Translations under genes and position numbers: made by a program | In this document: in pieces, positions 46,500-58,700 of the stretch | How the letters are laid out: each line of letters starts with the position of its first letter | How positions within the stretch are numbered: position 1 is the stretch's first letter | The notes under the pieces: generated by a model | What the model was told of the DNA's origin: nothing | Seen by the model: the letters and a program-made list of their open reading frames with translations, nothing else | The model's database searches: none | Source: Nematostella vectensis | Taxonomy: Eukaryota > Cnidaria > Anthozoa > Actiniaria > Edwardsiidae | DNA: 64,000 nt | Assembly (NCBI RefSeq): GCF_932526225.1 | Contig: NC_064035.1 | Location: 15,486,469 to 15,550,468 of the forward strand | Direction: 5' to 3'

Positions 46500-49400
46500 G
46501 TAAGGCTACTAACAATCCAAGCCTTTTTACCAACCACTTATGATGGTAAACATATTTAGCAACGCTGACAAACAGTGAGTTACTCATAAGTAAAGCTCTT
46601 GTCATGTGCAGAGACTATGCGAGGCGTACTTGGTAAAAGGGAAAGTTTGTGGGAAACCCTACCATCTAAACCGTGAGATGCGCTTTGGATGGTAGAATGA
46701 AAAGTGCAATCAACCCCCTCAAAAACACCCAACTAAGAAGCTGGAGGGACCAGCGCTTCCTATTTTCAGCCGCAAATCCCGGAGAGCGACAGCAAAGTAC
46801 GCTAGGTCTCCGAGAATGCCCAATCTGCGGGTAACACTCTGATAGAGCGACCCTGTTATGATCATCTATCAAGGACTTTACTAATGCAGCTATCTAGCCC
46901 GCTCTCATTTACGGTTATTGGGATATATATTTTTTCCTCAAACGCGCGAAAGTCCGAGGCTCACTGGGGCCGAGTATACTAAGTAAGCTGATACATTACA
47001 CCTCGTCCCTATTCGCGCAAAAGATTCCCAATGTTCGAAACTTTTCCCCCAATAACCACAAAGGAGAGCGATTGCTAAGGGTCACAAATTACATTTTTCA
47101 AAACTATTATCTTTTCGTCTGTGTATTTAAGAAACGAGAGTGAAAACATTTAAGCAAGGCAGGGTCGCGTTGTAACAATACTGAAGCTGTTTGCTAAAAC
47201 ATCACCGAACGCGCGGATACGCGTGCCCTACGGTAAACCCTACCGGCGTTATCCCCTAAGGATTCTTCATTGTTTTAACGAGACTCGGTCCCAGTACTCA
47301 AGCTGCATGGCAGCTAAGGTATTACGTAACCTTTGGGTGACCCCCTAATAACAGAAAGGCATCTAGCACTAAAAGCGACTATCAGAAGCGGGAAGTGGAT
47401 TTATTAAAACTATGCCCTTGAAATATCCTAAAATAACCGCTTCAACGTCTCCTTGGAGCCGGTTATCCACTAGCGAAGAAATAGGAGAAGGAAGAACAGA
47501 ATCGTTTTCTTCCTTTTCCACTTGTCTACTTAACGCCGATTTTACGCGCACACAAGTGTCTGACGTCTCCGTTCCCTTCCCGTTCCCTTGGCTATCAGAA
47601 ATAGGGCGGCTTAAAACAATGCCTATCTAAAAACTTTATAAATCACAAAGACTGCGTCGTCCACAGCACATTTCTATTTGGACTCGCGGCTAGGTTCAAC
47701 TACATAGTTTTTTTATACATAAAATAACAAGTGAAAGGTTTAAGTTTTGAAGAGCCTGGTTTCAGTCGTTAGCCGCGCTGGTTTAGTTCGAAAACAGTTG
47801 TATATAGAAAAATAATTATGGGAAAACAGAAATGATTTGAATGTGGGATGTTTGAAACCGGAACAGCTGAGGTTGGTTTACCCCTACGGTTGCATAATCC
47901 CGCTCGCTTGCTTTCGGAGATACTTTAAAAAAACTTTGCGTTGCGCTTGCGTCCTATAGTCCCCGCGAGATTAGTATCGACATCGGGCGTCAGAAAGTAT
48001 GTCTAGAAACACGTTAAGAGTGTAAAGTAATCACGATAAAAAAATAAAAATAAGAATAAGACAGACTTTTTAGTATAGTAAGAGGTATTGAAATCCTGTA
48101 AAAAAACAAAAACAAAAAAAAAAACGAAATTGCGCTTTTGATACCTAAAGCACCTTTCCGAGCATACAAACAAAAGCAAAACGTGTCCGCTAAGTATGCG
48201 CCTTCTCAGACGTCGTCAGATTATATATACAACAAAGTCACAGCGCAGCCGGGCAAAAGAGAGTTAAGAAGTATATACATGATTACAGCATTATACAACG
48301 CCCTCCGCCAGCAGAGAGGCTAATTGCACAAGAGACCCGCCCTTGAATCAATAATATAGAGAGTACCATAAATATAGATTCAGACATCTGTGATTTTAAA
48401 GCTCCGAGAAAGAGGTCTGCTGGTACTATGTCAGCTAACATAGATGCAACCTAATATACAAAAACGTTGAGCTGGATGGCTATGCTATCAAAAAATAACG
48501 CTGTACCATGACCTTTCATAAGAAAATCTGCAATATCATCTCTTTAGATTGCGTAATATTATGTGAATTTGCTTATAAAACAGAAACTTTGTATTTAGCC
48601 TAGGGCACTAAGTGGAATTCCAGATGGGTGGTTTTGTGCTAAGGTTGACGAACGAACACCCAGCACCACTCGAAGGTTGACGAACAAACTTCGAGCAGCA
48701 ACACCCGTTCCACTCGAGATATTATCAGGAGCCATGAGGCGACTTGCCTCTTGCACCAAGGGTGCGATTAAGTCCAAAGAATTCCAGTGAGTGTCAAGTA
48801 GGCAATATCGCAGAAAATAGAGCAAGGCACGACCGATCTTGCACAAATAGAGCTCTGTAATAAAATAGATCGTAGAAAATGTACTTAAATAATATACTTT
48901 TGGCTATCAGTAGGCGAGTATATTATCGGGTTAATGGTTGCTCTCTTACATCGAAAATTATCAGGAAAATCATATTTCAAAATAAGTACTGCATACTAAT
49001 CAAAAAGATCACAAAAAGAAAAATTCATTGGTTGTAAAAACTGTTTTTATGTCAGTCAGTCCGAGCTTCGCTAATAGCACGGCTTAGGGATTGGGTCAAT
49101 TAGGATGACTGTAATTGGCGTTGCTTGAAGTCCTAACGACTTGATTTCGATTTTCTAAAGATTCTCAACTCTAACATTGATTCTCCGTCCATCACAATAA
49201 ACGGACCTGATCTAATATCAAATCCTTTAAGTCTCGACAAAGGGAAATGAAATGAGATGAACAAATACTATTTTTTAAATGCTAAATCAATTCATTCTAA
49301 GTTGATATAGGTGATCGGGAGTTGTGTTTGCTAAGAAATGAAGTTGTAGAATTCGCTTGGACTGTTTCAAGGAATTTAAACAAGGGGTGCCTGAGATTAC

Positions 49401-49749
49401 CAATCTTTAAGTCTTTTCGATTCATGTCCAAATGGAAATCCAGCTGGCCCTTTTCATGTTCTCATATTTCGAATTCCAAAAATTCAAAGAAATAAAGACG
49501 AGGAGCGCTTTCTGATGCATGAATCTATAGCATCCAGCTATAAAACCTAAAAACACTCCTTCGTTGCCACTATGAACGATCACAATACGCACAAAACTAA
49601 CACTCTGAATCACCTACGCGCGCTAACATCTCTAGGCTAGCCGTTGTGGGTAAAGCCAGAGTTATAAGGAGGCGACACTGTAGCAGTGTAGAAGAAATAC
49701 CGTGGGTGTCAAAAGTAAAAGCATTCAGTTCCTCTAGTTACCTAACCTA

Positions 49750-52700
49750 TTATTTGGGCATTTGCCTTAGCCCCGGGTCAAGTTGCCATGCGCGTTGTTG
49801 GAAGGCTGCGTGAGGATAGCCCGCAATCCGCTGTTCTTCCATTTCTGACATTGGGACTCCTGTGGTCTGAGGCGACATGGAAGGTCTTGGATCCTCGCTT
49901 CCCATGATGCCTGGTTCCTAGAGGGGGGAAATCCGTGAAGTTCTCTGCCTTCTTATTTTTCTTTGGAGGCACTATTGTCGCATGACAGAGCAAAACCGTG
50001 GCATATCAAAAGGGCTTCACTATGGATCGCCAGCTCGCGATAAGAAGGCACGATTTCTTCGAGCCCTGCGGATAACGCATTCTAACAACCAACCCTCTGA
50101 AGCCTTATGAATGCCACATTCTAACAACTTTAAAGTAAAAAACCTCTGAAGCCTTATGAATGCCACATTCTAACAACCCAACCCTCTGAAGCCCTTTGGG
50201 TGCCACATAATAACAACCCACCCCTCCCTAGAAAAAAACGGCTAGTTTAGTACCTCCATCATGATGTAGCCTTATGGATGCCTAATCCTAACCCACCCCT
50301 CCCTGTATAAATTCGCCTAGTTCAGTACCTCCATTGTGATGTAGCCTTGCGGGTGGCGTTGAGCCGAGTGGTGGAGAACCTGCCACGAGCTTTGTGGGAA
50401 TGAGCCATGAACAGGGCTGGTCACATACTGGGGGGACCCTGACAGCTGAATCTGACTCAACTGGTTCGCCAGCTGAGCCGGGATGCCACCCTGGTGGAGG
50501 GCGTGCTGCTCCAGGGAACCCCCCTGGTTGACGGCTGTGAGTTGACCCTGTGATTGACACACAACATTCAATTATTGGGCAAAAAAAATGGAATGTGTAA
50601 ATAAGCCTTAAACCCCTCCTATCTCCCAGGAATCTTTGCGGGCGTGGTTGAGCGATCGTATCATACGAGAACTTAAAAATCGACCGCGAATTTGAACAGT
50701 GTTATCAATCCACAGAAATCTGAAACCATCTTAGCATCGTAAGCTTTCTATCATCACCTTGATATTCGTAATCAAATTTCTTATAACTTTGGACAAAAAC
50801 TTTCGAACAAACTCGAATGTAGAATGGATTTTCAAGGCCTTGTTTTGGTCTTGTGATGGCCGAGTCAAGTTCTTCAGAGAAGCGTCCTCCTAAAAAGAAA
50901 GGCGGGCGATCGAAAAGACAAGAAAAGCTCAAAAGTTATTTATCAAAAGGAATCTATTAGAGACCTTTGGAGAGCACGTAAGATTTCCAAGGGCTTCCAA
51001 CGACTGACCGACAACGAGTTTGCCGAAGTTTTACTCCAGTAAGTAAGCTTATATATCACTTGGTCGCTTCCTCGCTATTTTCTCTCTGACCAATGTGTAA
51101 CGTTTTTTTTTTCTAGTTCATGTCCTTTGAATCCTCAACACTCTTTCGCTGAGGGAATCACAGCAGAAGTCGGATCAACAAACCTGTTGACTTTCCGTCC
51201 TCAGCAAGGTAAGCTTTTACCGTATGTACTTATATAATACTAAGTCTTTCGGATTCTGTGTTTACTCAATGTTTGAGTTTTTTATTGTAGTTGTAAGATT
51301 GCTTATAATTAACAGTTATAAGAAAGATATGAATAAGCTTATGTTATATTTACTTATAACAATCCCATTCACACTTTCTTACATAGGCATCAAATGTTAA
51401 GGACTGTGAAGCCCCAGCATCTTACATTTTACAGATCAGACATTCAAAAGAATGATAAAGAAAATGTATAAAGTATGTTTCCTTCTCAGTTTTACAGGCT
51501 TCTGCGCAAGAATGCAAATTGCTGCTATTGACCACAATATGCACATACACCGGAAGCAGCTCACCACAGCTAAAGGCCAACCCATCTACAAAAAGAAGTA
51601 TTCTAAGAGAAGCAAGCGGTGGTATCCTGAGCCTGTACTGGAGAAGAAGGAGTACAGCTACATACCATATCTCATGGCTCACATCATGAAAGCAAGGATA
51701 CATGATCAAGGCCCTGCCGATAGAGTTATGCCACTGTCAGAGAACCACCCTCGGCACCTGGCAGCTACCATTGACCATTGAGGGAGTACAGAAGCAGGTT
51801 TACAAAGTACACAATACAGGTACAAATATCAATTAACAATAATGTAATGTTTATTTGCTATTTGTCTAAACATCCTATGAAGGTGCTCAGTAGTCTTTCA
51901 ATTTATGCAGTGTTCAATTTCTACAAGAACAATAAGAGATTTACTGTTCATTATAATTGTTTGTATCTTTAAAAAATGTACTTAGTTATGCAATACTGTA
52001 GTAATACAGATTCAAGAATGTCGACTACTTTCTATATAGTTTTAAGCTTTGATAAGGCAGGATCTCTCAGGTTACTGAGTAAAAAACATGTCCTGTTAAA
52101 CCTTAAAGCCATGCACAATTGAATTGATTTACTTGAAATGGGATTTTGCATTACTTGTGGCCACACCAGTAATTCTAAACTCTTTAAACCAATAGATACA
52201 ATAACATTTGCTTTGGTTGGTGTGCCAGGAACCATATATTATTGCATATTGTTCAATTCTGTCGATCAAAAGTTTTGTTAGATTTGTTTTATTGTTCTTT
52301 TGTTGAATGTTAATTTTGACAAAGATTACTTTTGGGCTTGTGTTAATTTTCTTCGCTTGCCTATGGATAAAACCACCTATTTTCTATTTGCAAACACACA
52401 CCTGTTCACAACATCTCTATTTAACAAAACGGTAAACATGTCAGTCATTGAATGGGGGGATGATAACATATAGGTAATGTAAGGCCTCTCATGGTGGAGC
52501 ATGGGCTTATCTTCAGTTAAAGATACATCTATGAGTGACAGGACGGTGACATTGGAATGTTCACCTATCGAGACCTTTACTCACAGAAATACAATATCGT
52601 TTTGCCCTTTTTGGTATAAAAGCTATGTTAAAACAGCCTTTATCAGGTAAACTTACCTCGCTGCCGTAAAAATTTACAATGTGATCTTCCATTTGTTTTG

Positions 52701-55700
52701 TGTAGCGCTTCGCTGTGTTCGCGCGCAAAGTAAAACAATGGAAAGCAAGGAACGCCTGTCATAATGGGTGCTGTTTATCAACAGTTGCAAGGCCGCGGGG
52801 CGTTCTGGTAGATAGGAGGGGTTTAAGGTGTGCGCTCGCCAGTATGGACCTCACGCAAGGACGACCACTTCAAAGGAGGGTGTGACCAAAAAATAATTTT
52901 AATTTTCAGTAATGCACGCAAGTATACAGCTACTGTAATGTCGAGGGCTGCTTATCACCACGTGATATGTAAGACATTCCATCTTGACCCGATGCTTTTT
53001 TCAAGCATATCAGTATTTTCTAACTTCTCAAAAGAAATAGTTCAGAGACAAACTGACTATGCAGTTGTATAGACCTGTGGTGGGGGAATTGGCAGCCGTA
53101 GTTACGATTCCATGTATTTATGGTGTACAATGCAAGTGTGCAGTCCTACTGACTGGTAAAATTAGGATCACATTGGAGCAGGCTAAGAGAAACTGTTACT
53201 GGGTAACTTCACCATTCATATGTTAAAGAAAGTTGTTGTTATTGTTATTATTAATAATATTATATTATTAATATTAAACGAATGTTAATTCATAAAATTC
53301 TGAACTTTTCAAAAAATGACAACATCCCGCAATAAGTGATCATTGAAAAAAAAGCTTAAAGTTTAAGCACGCACAAACCTGGATCAACAAAGAGAGCCAG
53401 CCATATGCTGTTAAAGCGAGGTCCCTATCACCTGTTGCCGATCGAATTTTCAACCACTCAAAAGTTTGTACCAGAAACGAGGTTTACAGGGAACTGGGCG
53501 AATTGTCTACTGTTTACACAGGTCTCTTAAATATGTCTCTTTTTTTTTTATCCAGATAGGTGAGTTCCCAAATTTTGAGCGTCCAGAAGAGGTCAGAGAG
53601 TGACTTACGTGTGGGATCTGGGTCTGCATTTGAAGGTAATGCTGGGGCGCCACCCACCCCCCACCAGCTTGAAGCTGCAGAATACAAAACATTTAACCAA
53701 CACCTAAATATTTGGAAACTACAATTTATTGCATGGCCACCGTTAACACAATAAAATGGGGTGGTTCAATATTTTCCGATCTACACCTAAATATTTGGAA
53801 ACTACAATTTATTGCATGGCCACGGTTAACAAAATAAAATGGGGTGGTTCAATATTTTCCGATATGCCAAAAAGATCTGAAAGGGCAAGCACGCAGCAAA
53901 CGAACTTCTAGTGAAACAAAAATGTTGGGGTACGAGAATAGGTACTTTGGAAAATTGATTAATAATTTCTAAATCCCTGGCGCACTTTTGCAGTGAAGAA
54001 GGAACTTACTTTCCTTATACTGTATAGCGTTAGATTAAAAATAAAACAGAATACGCATGGGTATGACAGACTGACCTGGTATCCTGTCATGGGAACACCC
54101 TGCACATAGGCGGCCTGAATAAAATTAAACAAGAAAAAAATAATTAAAACTGCAGCCATAAAAATCCGAAGTCGCATCCCAGTCGAAGTGCATGTCGTAC
54201 CTGACTTGGGATTACGGCACCGTGACTCGAGATTGTCCTAGTATTACTCCCAACCGACGACCTGGGCAACAAGAACATCAATTAACCTTATTTTATCGTA
54301 ATCAACATTACTTGCAAAGTATTGCTCTGTTACGCTAACTGAGAGAGCTAGTCTCCAAAAAAAAACCCTGGATCTCAGAAGCCTAATGAGGAAATTCGTA
54401 TGCGCGGAGAGGACATCGAAACAGTAAACAAAAAATCAGCAAAAAAGTAAACAAAATAGTCCGAAAAAAGGAGTTTTGCGTCCAATGGACAACAACTGGT
54501 CACGTCGCTTTTTTGAGTAGCACATTCAAGCCAAAATAACCACAGAAATAACTGTGCCGTCACGTTAGGGGACAATGAAAAAAATAAAATTTTTAAATAA
54601 AAATAAAACCCTTTTCTGACCAAGAGACTTTCTGGCTTATGTTCACGCATTATAAGTAATAACTAATAATATTTTGTTGTTGTTGTTGTTATTTTGCCGC
54701 TATAAGCCTGAGCACGAGCAAGTTGCCACACAAAACGTCACGTGGTCTGTTAGTGGAAGTCGCCTATCAGAGGAACTAGTAGAACTGTATCTCTGTTGAA
54801 CTAAGGAGACAATGGTGATTTTACATGGAAAAGGTGACCTGGAAGGTGAAAGAGCAACATGCGATTCGCAGTATTTCTCTTACCCATTTTGTAAAACTAG
54901 TGGGTCACCATATCCTGCCAAGTGAACTGCTCCATCCTGAGGACTGCGCGGCCAAATGGGATCTGTAGGGTAAAATGTCCAAATTGTCAATAAGCTATGA
55001 CATTCAAGTCCCTTTAATGGGAATCACACCACAACACCATATCTTGACCTTGCCCCTGGCGCTTTTTAGGCCCACCGTCTGCGAACTTCACAACCAGTTC
55101 TTGAATACAACCTGAAAACAGCAAAATTGAGAAAATCAACACGAAAATTAAGTATAATGCAACTCATATAATGCGAACCTATATGTAGCCGACCTTCTTG
55201 AAGTCGTTCACATTTAAAAAGTCTTTTCTGACTTTTGCCAGGAACTCTACACATTGTACCTCCGTTCATCTATTGAGCAGACACCTTCCTTATAAAGGAC
55301 ACTTTTTGAGTGACAGACAGTGTACATTATACGTGATGGCGGACAGTGTATGTTATACGTAATGATACTTCACCTGGGAGCATTTTCTTATTAAAGTCCT
55401 TGATGACTTGTTCACATTTTTCAGCACTTTCCATTCTGAATTTTAAGGAAAGATTTTCAGAAAAAGGTTTCCTAACATTCACAACAAAAATGCTCTCAAC
55501 TCACCTTGCAAACCCTACACCTTTGCTGTTAGTATCTTTATCTCGTAGAATTCTTGTCGATATAACTTTACCATATTTACTAAACATATTTTCCAACATC
55601 TGTAGGCAAAAATAAACACTCACTGAGAAACGTTTTTTTAAGCAAAAAAAGGGTAAGAAAAAGAAAGAAAAAAACAAAAAACAACTTCAGTCAACTTACC

Positions 55701-58700
55701 GCCTCATCACAGTTTTGAGGCAGATTCTGTATGTACAAATTTGTGGGGTCTTGTTCTTGTTGCTGTAAAAGGTGAAAAAAATTTAATCCCTTTGGTAACA
55801 TGCCACTCAATTAAGTTTGAAAGCTAGTCAACAAACAGAAGAGCAATCTCAGTAATCTTCACAACATAAACAATACCTTTGCCATCTGGGCCTGAATTCC
55901 CTTATTCACCAAAGCTGCCACTGCTTTCTGTGCAGAGATGGGGCTTTCAAAATCAACAAAGCCATACCCTGAAAACGTTATTTCACAACTAAGAACATTG
56001 TCCTATCCAATATAGTACAGTAACTCTTAAATGCCAAAACAAGTACTGACCTTTGCATAAATTAGTGTCCTTGTCAAGAATTGCTTTAGTTGAGATTATG
56101 GTACCATACCTAGAATAGCAACACAAAGGTCAAGTTTAAGTTGTTTAATTAAAAGTTTTAAGACAATCAAAAATATTGCTGAAGAATTTTATGTTAATTG
56201 TAAGGAGTTCTTTCTTTATTGTACTACTTTTAAAAGTCTCATTTTAAAATAAAAAAGAACATTTGACTAATCCATATATGGGGCCAATCAGAGCAAGTGT
56301 AAGAAAAGTAATCAAAAGGCACATGGCCCCTAAACCTTACAGTAGTTAAAAGGTCAATGAGTTTGTTTCTTAAATAATAAAATTTGAGGATATCAATGCC
56401 AACCATGCATTGATAGCTAAGGTGGTTAAAATCAAGTCTAAGAGAGATGACTTACTTGTGGCATAGCCTGACTAAGTCATCATCTGTTGTATTAGCCTTA
56501 AGTCCTCGTATGTACAAATTAGTCTTGCTTAGTTTCTCCTCCCCGGTATCTGGGAGACTATCCATTCTGTCACTTGAACTTCTACCAGAGCTCAAACCAG
56601 GAGACTGTGAAGAAGTTACGCTATATGCCTGTGGAAATATATAAAAAAGGGGAAAACTTTGACAACAACAACACTGCCCTATTCTGCCACTACTTAACAG
56701 ATTCCCCTTAACAATTAGCAGTGAATTTTCTACTGCTAGAAAAAGTATTATATTTCTTTTTTGGCACTACCCAGGGGCTTGGCAAGCCTTAGGAAATGGG
56801 GTCACAATGACCTTTTTATATTTTGCATCATAAAAAAGGACGGGATCACAACCTTAGGATCCACTTAGCTACACCCTTGCCACACCTACAGCTATTTGTA
56901 TCTTATTTTCATGACTAACTTACTGCTGGCTGATGAAACCCGGGGTACATTGCTGCTGGGGCGTGAAAATGTGGTGCGGCCCGGAACCCAAATTGCCAAG
57001 GCTGGGCAGGGTAGGATGCAGTGGGCCATACACTAGCAGGACTTTGGGGACCAGATCTGCCTGATCGAGCACCTGGTCCAGGTGACTTCTAAGGGAGAGA
57101 AGGAACAAGCAACAAAATATCAATCAGTATCTTTGTATTGTTGATAATAAAATAAAAACAAATCAATGTGTCTTTACTATGATTTTGAGTAATCTGTGAA
57201 CTCATCCTCATAAAATCCAAGCAAGAAAATGCCTACATCAGTCAAAAGCCTTTTCATTGGGCCTACACTTTAATTGCTTTTAACCAAGCCATCTCATTGT
57301 AATGAGCTGGTCCATCAAATTCATTGGATTAGCAGAAGTGATAAGCAGATTTTGCATTTTGGTAATTGTCGTCAAGAGTTCTCAGAATACTTTAAACTGC
57401 AATAAAGGAAATACATTTAATTTGGGTCTTTTTAAAAGAATCTTTAATAAAACCAGCAAAAATCAATTAAAGTTATTCTATATAATTATTTGCAACAACT
57501 CTCTTATATATGTTTTTTTAAGTTTGATCTATGGATCTTGATCTTGACTGCAAAACCGCTAGACTCCCAGTAAAACTTGGTAAGCTTGCAGGTATGTTCA
57601 AATCCTTTTCTCCATGTTCAATGTATTTTGCAAGATTTTTTGTGTTTTGGACAATGGTGGCTGTGCTTCATACCACCTCTCCAGCAACCAAAAACATTTT
57701 ACAGTAGGGTATTAGTATAAATGTATGGTACTGAATTGGACGATTTGGGCATTTAAAAGCTTCAAATTTGTGCACGTACAAAATAAAACTGTTCTGTTTG
57801 ATCTCATTATAGTGATCTAGGAATACGGGAAGGTGGTCATTGATATAACATTAGCTTTACATCAATTCATAAATTGATCTCTATAGATTACGACTTATGA
57901 TGAGGAACAATATTTGTCAATCAGTATAAATAAAGGATTTGTATATTCAATGAGGGTAACGAGATTAAAATAAATGACAGAGAAATAGCCCAACATTTTG
58001 AATTTCTCATTAATTTTCAATTTCAAGTGGTGTGAGGCACAGACAATGAATGGTGCTGATGGCTTTTCAACACATTAAGGACAGTTTGCATGTTAACAAA
58101 AAACCTTTCAAATCATTTCATTTCTCGTATATCATAAAAAAATATAATTATATAGTAGAAAAAAAATCAAAAATGGTATTCATTAATAGCTGATGTTGAG
58201 CTAGATCTTATATCTGCTCGCGGGTAAATCAAATTCCATTTATTTCAGGGGAAAAACCATGCCCTAATTGAAAAGCATGATTTTAATTTTGAACAAATTC
58301 TAAATGAATTACTATAAAAACCTTTGAATTATTGCTTTCCTCTTGGTTTTGTTTTTACCTGTCTTGGAGATATACTGGGAGTTTTTTTCTTGCTTTGCTG
58401 TGTTTTTGCTTGGGAGTGCTGTGTGAGTGTAAAAAAACACAGTGTTTAGACAACAATATCACATGCAAAACAGATTTGTTTACAGGAAAGAAAACTATTT
58501 CTGACATTGGGGGGGTCAGCATACATTCCTTAAACAAAATAGCTCGACGTTTACTTAAAAGAAGTTTAAAAAAAAGGTATAAATACCTCTAACAGATAAT
58601 AAAGTTTCAGCTAGATTTAGTTGGTGTTATTCTGGCATCGTACGATTCATCGAACGATTTGTTTACATTTTCATCAGTCTAACACTAAGTGATCTATTTT

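Larger units (their letters stand above)
43909..49749. other. About 5.8 kb between the C2 gene and the RBMS gene with no supported gene
   Basis: It holds the 3' flanks of two convergent genes. I see two small inverted-repeat elements and an 18-base G run at 45741-45758. An 83-codon minus-strand open frame at 48595-48846 has balanced composition but matches no family I recognise and lacks clear splice borders. AATAAA near 44593 could serve the C2 gene. Confidence 0.5.

Noticed and set aside
48595-48846. 83-codon minus-strand frame (CKIGRALLYFLRY...)
   Set aside because: Coding-like composition, but no recognised family and no supporting exon; insufficient to call a gene.
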